NCBI GenBank assembly: GCA_021803035.1
Contig: JAJZME010000074.1
Span: forward strand, 32,257-96,256
Direction: 5' to 3'
From: Acidobacteriota bacterium
GTDB taxonomy: Bacteria; Acidobacteriota; Terriglobia; Terriglobales; Acidobacteriaceae
DNA length: 64,000 nt
Position numbers and translations under genes: made by a program. Under the pieces are notes generated by a model that saw nothing but the letters and a program-made list of their open reading frames with translations, was not told the origin of the DNA and did no database searches. Below, one piece after another: positions 17,070 to 25,326 of the stretch; positions within the stretch are counted from its first letter, which is position 1; the number at the start of each line of letters is the position of its first letter.

Positions 17070-18866
17070 ATGCTGCGCGATCTCGCCCCCTTATTCCGGT
17101 ATATGCGCCGCTATCGCCGGGGCTACGTGTGGGGCGCGCTCACCTGCATTGCCACCAACCTGGTCACGGTCCAGTTCCCCTACGTGCTGGGCATCGCCAT
17201 AGACGACCTGAAAAAAGGCTCGTCGCGCGAAAGAATCTTCCTCTTCGCCTGCCTGTTGGTGGGCATTTACCTGGTCAGGGGCATCTTTCTTTATGCCCAG
17301 CGCTGGATTCTCATCGGCATCTCGCGCAAGATCGAATTCGACCTGCGCAACGATCTCTTCAGCAAGCTCGAAACCCAGGACACGGGCTTCTACGAGCGCT
17401 ACCGCACCGGCGACATCATGGCGCGCATGACCAACGACCTGAGCGCCGTGCGCATGGTGCTGGGCCCGGGCCTGATGTACAGCTTCAACACCGTTGTGCT
17501 GTCGGTCTTCGCGCTGGTCTTCATGCTGCACATCAGCCCCTATCTGACGCTCTGTGCGCTGGCCCCCATGCCCTTTGCCAGCATCGTGGTGCAGTACTTC
17601 GGGCACCGTATCCACGAGCGGTTCGAGCGCATCCAGGCCAGCTTCTCCGATATCTCCGCGCAGGCCCAGGAAAACTACTCCGGGGCGCGGCTGGTGCGCG
17701 CCTTCGCCCGCGAGGAATCAGAGATAAACCTCTTCGAACGGCTCAACCGGCAGTACGTGGGCCGCGCCCTGCGCCTGGTGCAGCTGATGGGCATGCTGTG
17801 GCCCACCATCGAGTTCATTCTGGGCATCTCGATGATGATCACGCTGCTGGTGGGCGGCCATCTGGTGCTTGCCCATCGCATTTCGGTGGGCGAGTTCGTG
17901 GCCTTCAATACCTACATGATCCTGCTCACCTTCCCCATCATCGCCATCGGCTGGGTCCTGAATATCTTCCAGCGGGGAACGGCGTCGCTGAAGCGCATCG
18001 ACGAGCTGCTCCACTCCGAGCCGGCCATCAACGACGACCGCGCCGCGGAATTCCCCTTGGGGCCGGATTACGCGATGCAAGGCGAGATCGAATTTCGCCA
18101 TCTGCGCTTCAGCTACGGCGATGCGCCGGCGCTCCACCCCACGAACCAAAAGCCGTCCGCGGGCATCCCGGTGCTTCGCGACGTTTCGCTGCGCATTCCC
18201 GCGCGTTCCAGCCTGGCGATCGTCGGCCCGACCGGCTCCGGCAAATCCACTCTGGTCAACCTGTTGCCACGGCTCTATGAAGCGCCCGAGGGCTCGATTT
18301 TGATCGACGGCCGGCCGCTGCGCGAGTATCCGCTGGCCGTGCTGCGCCGCAACATCGGCATGGTGCCGCAGGAGACCTTCCTCTTCAGCGAGACAATCCG
18401 CGAAAACATCTCCTTCGGCGCGCCCGACGCCGGCGCCGAAGAGATGCTTGCAGCCGCCGATGCGGCGCAGATCCGCCGCGAGTTCGAGGAGTTTCCGCAC
18501 GGTTTTGAGACCATCATCGGCGAGCGCGGCGTTACGCTCTCCGGCGGCCAGAAGCAGCGCTCCGCCATCGCCCGCGCGCTGCTGCGCCGGCCGGCCATCC
18601 TCATCCTGGACGATGCCCTGGCCAGCGTGGACACGGATACGGAAGAGCGCATTCTCAACAATCTGGGCGTGTATACCGCCAACTGCACCACGATCCTGAT
18701 CTCGCACCGCATTTCGACCGTGCGCCACGCCGACCAGATCGCCGTGCTGGAACGGGGCCGGATCGTAGAGCTGGGCCGGCACGAGGAGCTGCTGGCGCTG
18801 GACGGCTACTACGCCGATCTCTACCGGAAGCAGCAGTTGGAAGAAGAGCTTACCGTGGCCAGTTAA
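17070..18866 (+). CDS. MsbA-like ABC exporter (TM-NBD half transporter)
   Basis: 598 residues. Six transmembrane helices form the N-terminal type IV exporter domain (about 1-320), including the coupling segment FYERYRTGDIMARMTNDLSAVR. The nucleotide-binding domain has Walker A GPTGSGKST, a Q-loop (GMVPQETFLFSETIRENI), the signature LSGGQKQRSAIARALL, Walker B ILILDDALASVD and the H-loop ISHRIS, so it should be an active homodimer. The family includes MsbA lipid A flippase and many lipid or drug exporters. Position directly after the LptF-LptG gene favours a lipid A or LPS-precursor flippase, but this is inference; the NBD shows a short insertion (about residues 350-366) before strand 2. Confidence 0.92.
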   Translation: MLRDLAPLFRYMRRYRRGYVWGALTCIATNLVTVQFPYVLGIAIDDLKKGSSRERIFLFACLLVGIYLVRGIFLYAQRWILIGISRKIEFDLRNDLFSKLETQDTGFYERYRTGDIMARMTNDLSAVRMVLGPGLMYSFNTVVLSVFALVFMLHISPYLTLCALAPMPFASIVVQYFGHRIHERFERIQASFSDISAQAQENYSGARLVRAFAREESEINLFERLNRQYVGRALRLVQLMGMLWPTIEFILGISMMITLLVGGHLVLAHRISVGEFVAFNTYMILLTFPIIAIGWVLNIFQRGTASLKRIDELLHSEPAINDDRAAEFPLGPDYAMQGEIEFRHLRFSYGDAPALHPTNQKPSAGIPVLRDVSLRIPARSSLAIVGPTGSGKSTLVNLLPRLYEAPEGSILIDGRPLREYPLAVLRRNIGMVPQETFLFSETIRENISFGAPDAGAEEMLAAADAAQIRREFEEFPHGFETIIGERGVTLSGGQKQRSAIARALLRRPAILILDDALASVDTDTEERILNNLGVYTANCTTILISHRISTVRHADQIAVLERGRIVELGRHEELLALDGYYADLYRKQQLEEELTVAS

Positions 18867-18923
18867 AGGCCGCACGCAGCAGACCCGCGGCAACAAGGGG
18901 CCGTGTACGCAGGTGCACGCACT

Positions 18924-19376
18924 TCAGGCCGTCCAGCGGGAGGCGGCGGCCGCTTCCGCCGGAACGCCGTCGCTGTCCATCTCCGCCGGCCGGCGCATTG
19001 CAACGGAGCCGGCATTAACCGCGGGCTCCCGCGCCACCTCGCGCCAGGCGTCGCGGACGTTGCGGACGCACTCGATGGCGTGCTCGAACTTGGCCCGGGA
19101 GGCCGACTGCGAGGCTTGCAGGATCTGCGCGAAGATGGCGGCGTAGAACTCGCTGAGCGCCTGCGCGGGCCGGCCGCCCACATCCATGCGCAGCCGCGCC
19201 TGCAGGTGAATGATGATGTCCAGGGCGCGCTTGACGGCCACCCGCCGCTCTTCCGCGTTGCCGCGCTCCACGGCCGCCGCGGCCGCATAGAGAAAGCGGA
19301 GGATGCCGTCATAAAGCGCCACCACGAGGTCGACCGCTGAAGCCCCGTCCAGCGCGTGTTCCCGATAATTGCTCAT
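18924..19376 (-). CDS. fliS: Flagellar export chaperone FliS
   Basis: 150 residues. FliS binds the C-terminus of flagellin in the cytoplasm and prevents premature polymerisation. The protein starts MSNYREHALDGASAVDLVVALYDGILRFLYAAAAAVERG, matching the YxxxxVxxASPxxLvxmLYDgai pattern of FliS, followed by RRVAVKRALDIIIHLQARLRMDVGG and a final four-helix bundle segment. The last 35 residues are extra and of low complexity. fliD lies 15 bases upstream on the same strand, the usual fliD-fliS order. No flagellin gene is in the window, so the pair is separated from its client here. Confidence 0.9.
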   Translation of the reverse strand: MSNYREHALDGASAVDLVVALYDGILRFLYAAAAAVERGNAEERRVAVKRALDIIIHLQARLRMDVGGRPAQALSEFYAAIFAQILQASQSASRAKFEHAIECVRNVRDAWREVAREPAVNAGSVAMRRPAEMDSDGVPAEAAAASRWTA

Positions 19377-19391
19377 GATAGGTAAGGCTCC

Positions 19392-21080
19392 TTAGCCGTT
19401 GGTGTTCTGGTTGTAGCCGGTGATGGCCGCGTAGAGCTCGTTGACCCCCTGCAATTGCGAGGGCAGCTGCTGCAGGATCTCATTGGCGCTGCTCAGCTCC
19501 GCCGTCAGGCTCGTCTGCTGGGCCGAGATCAGGCTCTGCTCCCGGGAGATCTCCGCGTTGAGCGTGGATTCCATGCTGCTGTTCGAGTTCTGGGCCAGCT
19601 TCAGAATGCCCGTGGAAGAGCTTGTGCCGGCGTTGGTGAGCATGGTGGAAAAGCTCTGCCCCCAGCTGTTGGCGTTCTGGAAGAATCCGACCACGCTGTT
19701 GTAGTCGGAGTTCAGCACCGCATCGAGCGAGCTGGCATCAAAGGTCAGCGAGCCATCGTTGTTGACGCTGATGCCGAGCGCGGTCAGGCTGCCGATGTCC
19801 GTTCCGCCGTTGCTGTAGTTCAGCGTCGAACCGGTGGTTGTATCGGTGACGGACGAGGTCACCTGCAGCGCGCCGGCGGCCCCGGCGGTGTTCGACAACA
19901 GCTCCAGTTGCGACCCGGTGCTGTTGGTCACCACATTGGCGGTGACGCCGAGATTGGCCGTGTTGATGGCCTGCGCCAGCCCCGCCAGCGTGTCGGGCGT
20001 GGACGAGTCGCCCACGTTGACGGTCTGCGCTGTCCCGCCGCCCACCTGGACGGTGATGGAGCCGGAAAGCGCGTCGGCGGCGTTGCTGACAGGGTCGAGG
20101 TATCCGTTCGGATTCTGCGTGTTCAGGCCGCTCAGCAGCTCCTGCTGCAGCAGCGAAAGCGTGGGCGAGCCGAAGAGTGGCTCCGGATTGCCCGAAGTGT
20201 CGTTGCCCTCCTGCGTATTGATGGCGCTGATGAGCGCGTTGTAGTCGCTGACAAAGCTGTTGATTGTGCTCTCGACGCCCGTGTTGTCGTTGCCAATGAC
20301 GACCTGCACCTGGGAGCCCGCGGCGCTGGTGCCCAGCAGCTGAAAAGTGATGCCGGGAATAAGATTCGAGACCGTGTTCGAGGCACTGGTCAGGTTCACG
20401 CCGTCCACGGTCAGGCTGGCGTCGGCGCCCGAGACGGCGGAGGTATAGCCGAGAGTGCCGCTCGAAGTGGTGGCGTCGGCAATGGTGTTTGAGCTGACTG
20501 TAATGTTCCCGTTGGCGCCCGAGCTTCCGGAGACCAGACTCAGCCGCGAGCCGGAAGAATCGGTGAGCACGCTGGCGGTGATGCCCACACCCGAGGAGTT
20601 GATGGCGGCGGCCAGCCCTGCCAGCGTCTGATTCGACAGGCTGCTCATGTCGATAGTCTGCGCCGTGCCGTTGCCCGCCTGCAGCGTGATCGAGCCGGAG
20701 AGCGTATCGGCACCATTGGTAATGGGCGCCAGATAGCCGCTCGAGGTCTGCGCCAGGCTGTTGACCACCACCGTGTGCGTGCCGGCCGTGGCCGAGGAGG
20801 TGGCCGCGGTCAGCTCCAGCACATTGGTGTCGGAGCTCGATCCGGTTTTCTCCGCCAGAATGCCCTGAAAATCCGTGAGCGAGCTAATGTCATTGGAGAG
20901 ATTGGAAAACAGCGACCCCAGGGTGGAAATCGCCGCATCCTGGTTTTGCAGCTTGGTGAGCTGGTTCTTCCACGGCGTCTCCACATTCTGCAGATTGCTC
21001 ACGATCGCAGCCACGGTCGAGCTGACGTCGAAACCTTCTCCGCTGGTTGGCGAGCCGAAGCTCAAGCCCACTGTGCCCAT
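19392..21080 (-). CDS. fliD: Flagellar filament cap protein FliD (HAP2)
   Basis: 562 residues. FliD caps the growing filament and folds exported flagellin. The N-terminal D0 region (residues 1-100, FGSPTSGEGFDVSSTVAAIVSNLQNVE) and the C-terminal coiled region (SREQSLISAQQTSLTAELSSANEILQQL) are those of the family. The D2/D3 part contains two flagellin-IN-like blocks that resemble each other: residues about 115-212 (GYLAPITNGADTLSGSIT) and about 326-422 (GYLDPVSNAADALSGSIT), each ending with a Ser/Thr/Gly-rich stretch. The start at 21080 has a strong GGAGGAAG ribosome-binding site. fliS follows immediately. Codon use is similar to neighbours despite the Ser/Thr bias. Confidence 0.92.
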   Translation of the reverse strand: MGTVGLSFGSPTSGEGFDVSSTVAAIVSNLQNVETPWKNQLTKLQNQDAAISTLGSLFSNLSNDISSLTDFQGILAEKTGSSSDTNVLELTAATSSATAGTHTVVVNSLAQTSSGYLAPITNGADTLSGSITLQAGNGTAQTIDMSSLSNQTLAGLAAAINSSGVGITASVLTDSSGSRLSLVSGSSGANGNITVSSNTIADATTSSGTLGYTSAVSGADASLTVDGVNLTSASNTVSNLIPGITFQLLGTSAAGSQVQVVIGNDNTGVESTINSFVSDYNALISAINTQEGNDTSGNPEPLFGSPTLSLLQQELLSGLNTQNPNGYLDPVSNAADALSGSITVQVGGGTAQTVNVGDSSTPDTLAGLAQAINTANLGVTANVVTNSTGSQLELLSNTAGAAGALQVTSSVTDTTTGSTLNYSNGGTDIGSLTALGISVNNDGSLTFDASSLDAVLNSDYNSVVGFFQNANSWGQSFSTMLTNAGTSSSTGILKLAQNSNSSMESTLNAEISREQSLISAQQTSLTAELSSANEILQQLPSQLQGVNELYAAITGYNQNTNG

Positions 21081-21208
21081 CGCTTCCTCCAGGAAGGGAT
21101 CCGAGCAGCCGGATCGCCAGCCGGCCCGGCGCCGGATTGGAAAAGTCTCACGCGCTGGCCGGACTGCGGCCGCGCCGGACGGCCTCACGCAGCGGTTATC
21201 GGCGGAAT

Positions 21209-21385
21209 GGGACAAGAGATGAGGCGGAAGGGCTTTGGCTGAATGCGGATGCGAGCTTCTGGCTTGCGGAGTGTGTAATATTTCTGGGATGTACGGAACG
21301 TGTCACGGTGCCGTCGCCGGGCAGGGAGGTATCGCAAGGGAGGCTCCGTTCCATTGAGAAGCAGGCCGGCATCCGGCTGGAGTAG
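21209..21385 (+). pseudogene. Decayed hicA-like mRNA interferase
   Basis: No intact HicA precedes hicB, but the 3' part of this stretch still reads RVTVPSPGREVSQGRLRSI followed by EKQAGIRLE and a TAG at 21383-21385. That is the typical HicA C-terminus (TVP, then GTLRSILKQAG). Upstream, a different frame gives MRASGLRSV, a stop and YFWDVRN, which resembles the region around the HicA catalytic GSHH motif but lacks the His. A frame change and in-frame stops therefore separate the two parts. HicA genes usually lie directly upstream of hicB, as here (hicB starts 10 bases downstream). The toxin appears lost. Exact limits of the decayed gene are uncertain. Confidence 0.5.
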
Positions 21386-21395
21386 GCAGGAACGC

Positions 21396-21839
21396 ATGGA
21401 ATACATCGCATATTTGCACAAGGACGCTGGCTCGGATTATGGGGTCAGCTTCCCCGATTTTCCGGGCTGCGTCACGGCGGGCCCTACATTGGAAGAGGCG
21501 CGCCGGATGGCTGCGGAGGTTCTTTCGCTGCATATCGCAGGCATGCGCGCGGACGGAGAGAGCGTGCCTGAGCCGTCCACCCTTGATGACCTGCGCCGAG
21601 ACCCCGCGATGAAGGGCGCGGTCGCGTTTCTGGTAGAAGCGGCCGAAGCGGAGAAGACAGTTCGGTTCAACATCACCGCCCGCGAGAGCCAGCTTAAGGA
21701 AATCGACAGCCGCGCCCGGGCAGCCAGGCTTAGCCGCTCGGCCTATATGGTTCACAGCGCATTGGGCCAGAAGGGAGCGGGGGTGGTTCGCCTTTCGGTT
21801 GCAGGGCGGATGCCAGCGCGGCGCAAGAAATCCGCGTAG
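21396..21839 (+). CDS. hicB: HicB-family antitoxin
   Basis: 147 residues. The N-terminal HicB-like domain (residues 1-60) begins MEYIAYLHKDAGSDYGVSFPDFPGCVTAGPTLEEA, the hallmark of antitoxins of HicA. The C-terminal part, VRFNITARESQLKEIDSRARAARLSRSAYMV, is a ribbon-helix-helix DNA-binding domain, so it could still repress its own promoter. It stands 10 bases after what looks like a decayed hicA. Length and domains are normal, suggesting selection on the antitoxin persists or the loss of hicA is recent. A perfect 15-bp hairpin starts 5 bases after the stop codon. Confidence 0.85.
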   Translation: MEYIAYLHKDAGSDYGVSFPDFPGCVTAGPTLEEARRMAAEVLSLHIAGMRADGESVPEPSTLDDLRRDPAMKGAVAFLVEAAEAEKTVRFNITARESQLKEIDSRARAARLSRSAYMVHSALGQKGAGVVRLSVAGRMPARRKKSA

Positions 21840-21843
21840 AGGC

Positions 21844-21878
21844 TGGCGTGGCCCATCCGTCAGGGATGGGCCACGCCA
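21844..21878 (+). terminator. Perfect 15-bp palindromic hairpin after hicB
   Basis: Arms 21844-21858 (tggcgtggcccatcc) and 21864-21878 (ggatgggccacgcca) are perfectly complementary around a 5-base loop (gtcag). It lies 5 bases after the hicB stop and could end that transcript, but no T-run follows, so it may instead be a REP-like element. Confidence 0.5.
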
Positions 21879-21895
21879 CAGGCGGCGCATACACG

Positions 21896-21920
21896 AAAGG
21901 CCGGGATCGCTCCCAGCCTT
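21896..21920 (-). terminator. Terminator-like hairpin after cspA
   Basis: On the minus strand, aaggctggga (21911-21920) pairs with tcccggcctt (21897-21906) around a 4-base loop, with one G-U pair, and is followed by tt. It is 41 bases past the cold-shock gene stop and suits rho-independent termination of that gene, though the T-run is short. Confidence 0.5.
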
Positions 21921-21961
21921 CCATGTCGTTGCTAGATTCTGCCGGAATCCCGGCCACTAGG

Positions 21962-22162
21962 CTAGAGAGGCTGCACGTCGGCAGCCTGCCATCCCTTGGG
22001 CCCCTTCACGACGTTGAACTGCACGGCTTGGCCTTCCTGCAAGCTCTTGAAACCATTCGAATTGATCGCAGAGTAATGCACGAAAACATCTTCACCGTTC
22101 TGACGCGAGATAAAGCCAAAGCCCTTCGCATCATTAAACCACTTCACGGTACCTTGTTCCAT
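21962..22162 (-). CDS. cspA: Cold-shock family RNA-binding protein
   Basis: 66 residues, the normal length. The single OB-fold domain carries both RNA-binding motifs, KGFGFI (RNP1) and DVFVHY (RNP2), after the start [12 protein letters not shown], and ends in [13 protein letters not shown]. It binds single-stranded nucleic acid and unwinds RNA structures in the cytoplasm. It is a single gene with about 245 bases of untranslated or intergenic DNA upstream. That is consistent with the long structured leaders seen on csp genes, but I cannot assign a thermosensor from sequence alone. Confidence 0.95.
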   Translation of the reverse strand: MEQGTVKWFNDAKGFGFISRQNGEDVFVHYSAINSNGFKSLQEGQAVQFNVVKGPKGWQAADVQPL

Positions 22163-22407
22163 TTGGTCGTATTTCCTGGATTGAATTGCGCTGGATGAAT
22201 CGGAGCGATCACTGGCAGAATCTTGCTTGGGCGAGTACTGCTCACGCCCGGTTCGGTTCTAACGCTGGTCCCAGTGTACCATCCCTGCTGAAGAGGAACG
22301 TATGAATTCTCGTCTTGAGGGGCCGTACCGGATTCCCATTTCCGGAAACTGTTGTTAGCAATAGGCTTAAAGGAACCTCGGCGGCTATGTTACTTTGGTA
22401 GGACATC

Positions 22408-23772
22408 ATGCCTCACGATCCTGTTCCCGCGCTGTTGGCGCGCGCCACACAGTTGCTGGAAGCTGAATTCGCGCTGTTGCCGGAGTTCGGCGCCGCCCCG
22501 GACCTGGCGGGAATGGAGCGCGTGCTCGAGGCGACCGCCCGGCGGCTGGCCGACAACTATCCCTACTTCCATCCTCTCTATGCCGGCCAGATGCTGAAGC
22601 CGCCGCATCCCGTGGCGCGCGCCGCCTATGCGCTGGCCATGACGCTGAACCCCAACAATCACGCCCGGGACGGCGGGCGCGCCAGCTCCGCGATGGAGAT
22701 GGAAGCGGTGGCCCAGATCGCCGGCATGTTTGGCTGGACGGAGTTCCTCGGCCACCTGACCTCGGGAGGCACATTCGCCAACCTGGAGGCGCTTTGGGTG
22801 GCGGGCCGGCTGGCGCCAGGGCGGCGCATTGTGGGCTCGGAGCAGGCGCACTACACGCACCGGCGCATCAGCGGCGTGCTTCAGCTTCCCTATGCCGGGA
22901 TTGCGGCCGATAGCCGCGGCCGCATGGACGTGGACGCCCTGGAAGCCGAAGTGCGCAAAGGCGATGTGGGCGCGGTGGTGGTCACGCTGGGCACCACCGC
23001 CGCGGGCGCTGTTGACCCGCTGGACCGCGTGCTGGAGCTGCGCCGGCGATACGGCTTCCGCGTCCACGTGGATGCGGCCTATGGCGGCTACTTCCGCCTG
23101 ATTCCCGAGGCGCTCGACGAGCCCGCGCGGCGCGCCTACGCGGTGCTGGGCGAGGCCGATTCCATCGTCATCGATCCCCATAAGCACGGGCTGCAGCCCT
23201 ACGGATGCGGCTGCGTGCTTTTTCGCGATCCATCGGTGGGCCGCTTCTACAAGCATGACTCGCCGTACACGTATTTCACCTCGAAGCAATTGCACCTGGG
23301 CGAGATCAGCCTGGAGTGCTCGCGGGCCGGCGCTTCGGCCGTTGCGCTGTGGGCCACGCAGCAACTGCTGCCGCTGGTGGAGGGCGGCGAGTTTGCCCGC
23401 GGTTTGGCCCGCGGACGGGCAGCCGCCCTGGAACTGGACCGGCGCCTGCGCGCCGATGCCCACTTTGAGCCGCTGGCAGCCGGTGGGCCGGAGCTGGACA
23501 TCGTGGTGTGGAAACTGCGTGCGCCCACGGCGGAACAAGCGTCGGAGCTGGCGCGCAAGCTCTTTGCGGCCTGCGCCGCGCGTGATCTGCACCTGGCTCT
23601 TGTACAATTGCCGCATTCTTGGTTTGCGCCCGCTAGCCCGGCCGGGAGCGGCAATCACGAGGGGCCGGTTACCTGTTTGCGCTCCGTGCTGATGAAGCCC
23701 GAGCACGAAGCCTGGCTTCAAAGGATCTGGGAAAGACTCTCCGCAGCCTGCGCGGAGACTGTGGGGGAGTAG
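22408..23772 (+). CDS. Group II PLP-dependent amino acid decarboxylase-like protein
   Basis: 454 residues. A fold-type I PLP enzyme of the glutamate/aromatic/aspartate decarboxylase group. It shows HLTSGGTFANLEAL near residue 112, HVDAAYGGYFRLIPE with the Asp that contacts PLP, and DPHKHGLQPYGCGCVLFRD, where the Lys in HK is the Schiff-base residue. The N-terminal HPLYAGQMLKPPHPVARAAYALAMTLNPNNHARDGG is the substrate-side part. Members decarboxylate glutamate, aspartate, tyrosine or histidine; the sequence does not decide which. The gene stands alone, 146 bases before galK, with no amine antiporter beside it. The ATG at 22408 follows a modest ribosome-binding site. Confidence 0.85.
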   Translation: MPHDPVPALLARATQLLEAEFALLPEFGAAPDLAGMERVLEATARRLADNYPYFHPLYAGQMLKPPHPVARAAYALAMTLNPNNHARDGGRASSAMEMEAVAQIAGMFGWTEFLGHLTSGGTFANLEALWVAGRLAPGRRIVGSEQAHYTHRRISGVLQLPYAGIAADSRGRMDVDALEAEVRKGDVGAVVVTLGTTAAGAVDPLDRVLELRRRYGFRVHVDAAYGGYFRLIPEALDEPARRAYAVLGEADSIVIDPHKHGLQPYGCGCVLFRDPSVGRFYKHDSPYTYFTSKQLHLGEISLECSRAGASAVALWATQQLLPLVEGGEFARGLARGRAAALELDRRLRADAHFEPLAAGGPELDIVVWKLRAPTAEQASELARKLFAACAARDLHLALVQLPHSWFAPASPAGSGNHEGPVTCLRSVLMKPEHEAWLQRIWERLSAACAETVGE

Positions 23773-23918
23773 GACGAATGCCGGGGAAGAGAAGGATTAA
23801 GTTTCAGAAAGAAAACGTTCTCATGGTAGCGCGTTGCCTTGTTTCGCCTCTTCCTGCGACTTGTTCCGCCGCCGGGCCATCCGAATTGCGAATTCATATT
23901 TTTGAGGAATGATCTGAG

Positions 23919-25073
23919 ATGCACGATCCCGCTGTTTTGCGCTCCATGCACACGACCCGCTTCAAGGCCGACCCAGCCGTCTTCGTCGCTCCCGGCCGCG
24001 TCAACCTGATCGGTGAGCACACGGATTACGCCGAGGGCTTTGTGATGCCCGCGGCCATCAACTTCGCCTGTCTGGCCGGTATCTCACCGCGCACCGACGG
24101 CAAGATCGTCGTCTACTCGGAGAACTACGTCGAAGAACGGACCTTTGACGCAGCCGCGCTGCCCGCTCACGGCAGCAAGCACTGGAGCGACTATCCAATG
24201 GGAGTGGTTTCGGTGCTGGCGGGCGAGGGACACAGGATTCCGGGCTTCAGCCTGAGCCTGTGGGGTGATGTGCCGCTCGGCTCGGGGCTGTCCAGCTCTG
24301 CGGCGATCGAGGTAGCCTCGGCGCTGGCGGTGTTGTCGATGGTGGGCGCAAGCTACCCCGGCCCGGTGCTGGCGCGGCTGTGCCAGCGCGCCGAAAACGA
24401 GTTTGTCGGCGCCAATTGCGGCATCATGGACCAGTTCATCTCCGTCAACGGGCAAGAGAACCATGCCCTGCTGCTCGACTGCCGCAGCCTGGAGTTCAAG
24501 CCGGCGCCGATTCCCGATCACGTGGCGCTGGTCATCGCCAACACCATGGTCAAGCACTCGGTGGCCGGCGGCGATTACAAGACGCGCCGCGCCGAGTCCG
24601 AGGCCGCCTGCGCCGTCATCGCCCGCCATCGGCCGGGCGTGCCGTTTTTGCGCGACGCCACGCTGGACGATCTGAAAAAGTGGGGCGATGAGATGGCGCC
24701 CAAGTCGCTGATGCGCGCCCGCCATGTGATCAGCGAAAATCTGCGCACCGTGGCCGCCTGCGACGCGCTGCTGCGCGGTGATATGGCCGGGGTGGGCCGG
24801 CTGATGGCCGAGGCGCACACCAGCTACAGCGTTGATTTTGAAGGCAGTTGCGTGGAAGCTGACGCCATGGTGGCCCTGGCGCAGGATCTGCCCGGGCTGA
24901 TCGGCGCGCGGCTGACCGGCGGAGGGTTTGGCGGCTGCACCGTCAATCTGGTGGAGCAGGCTGAGGCCGCGGAGTTTGCCGAGGCGCTGGGCGCGCGCTA
25001 CGCCGAGCAGATTGGAATTGTCCCGCAGATTCACATTTGTCACGCTTCGGGAGGCGCGCACCAGCTTGCGTAG
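23919..25073 (+). CDS. galK: Galactokinase
   Basis: 384 residues, the typical length. Phosphorylates galactose at C1 in the Leloir pathway; a member of the GHMP kinase superfamily. Motif 1, APGRVNLIGEHTDYAEGFVMP (residues about 24-44), is the galactokinase signature; motif 2, PLGSGLSSSAAIEVA, binds ATP; ENEFVGANCGIMDQFIS includes the catalytic Asp region; motif 3, GARLTGGGFGGCTVNLV, is present. No galT, galE or galM gene is adjacent, but an alpha-glucan phosphorylase follows after about 250 bases, giving a loose carbohydrate region. The 253 bases after it contain an ACCGG/CCGGT repeat but no convincing terminator. Confidence 0.95.
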   Translation: MHDPAVLRSMHTTRFKADPAVFVAPGRVNLIGEHTDYAEGFVMPAAINFACLAGISPRTDGKIVVYSENYVEERTFDAAALPAHGSKHWSDYPMGVVSVLAGEGHRIPGFSLSLWGDVPLGSGLSSSAAIEVASALAVLSMVGASYPGPVLARLCQRAENEFVGANCGIMDQFISVNGQENHALLLDCRSLEFKPAPIPDHVALVIANTMVKHSVAGGDYKTRRAESEAACAVIARHRPGVPFLRDATLDDLKKWGDEMAPKSLMRARHVISENLRTVAACDALLRGDMAGVGRLMAEAHTSYSVDFEGSCVEADAMVALAQDLPGLIGARLTGGGFGGCTVNLVEQAEAAEFAEALGARYAEQIGIVPQIHICHASGGAHQLA

Positions 25074-25326
25074 GTTATTTATATTTATACCGGTTATTTA
25101 TGCCGGTTCCGGGGGCAGGCGGCGCGCAGCGTGCCACGGCTTCCCACAAAAAGGGGATTCTCCGCACAGAATCGAAATGCGGAATGGAAATATTTCCTTG
25201 CTAAACTAAGACGATGCGCGCCTGAAAGAGCACGTAGGCAGCTATACCCTGTATCCGGACATCCGAGCTTCAGATTCAAGGGCCGCAACTCTGCACGGCT
25301 CAGTTCGCCGCGGAGACCAGAAAACG

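Noticed and set aside
25074..25326. Possible terminator after galK (accgg/ccggt repeat)
   Set aside because: The stem is only five bases and the T-run is absent; too weak to annotate.
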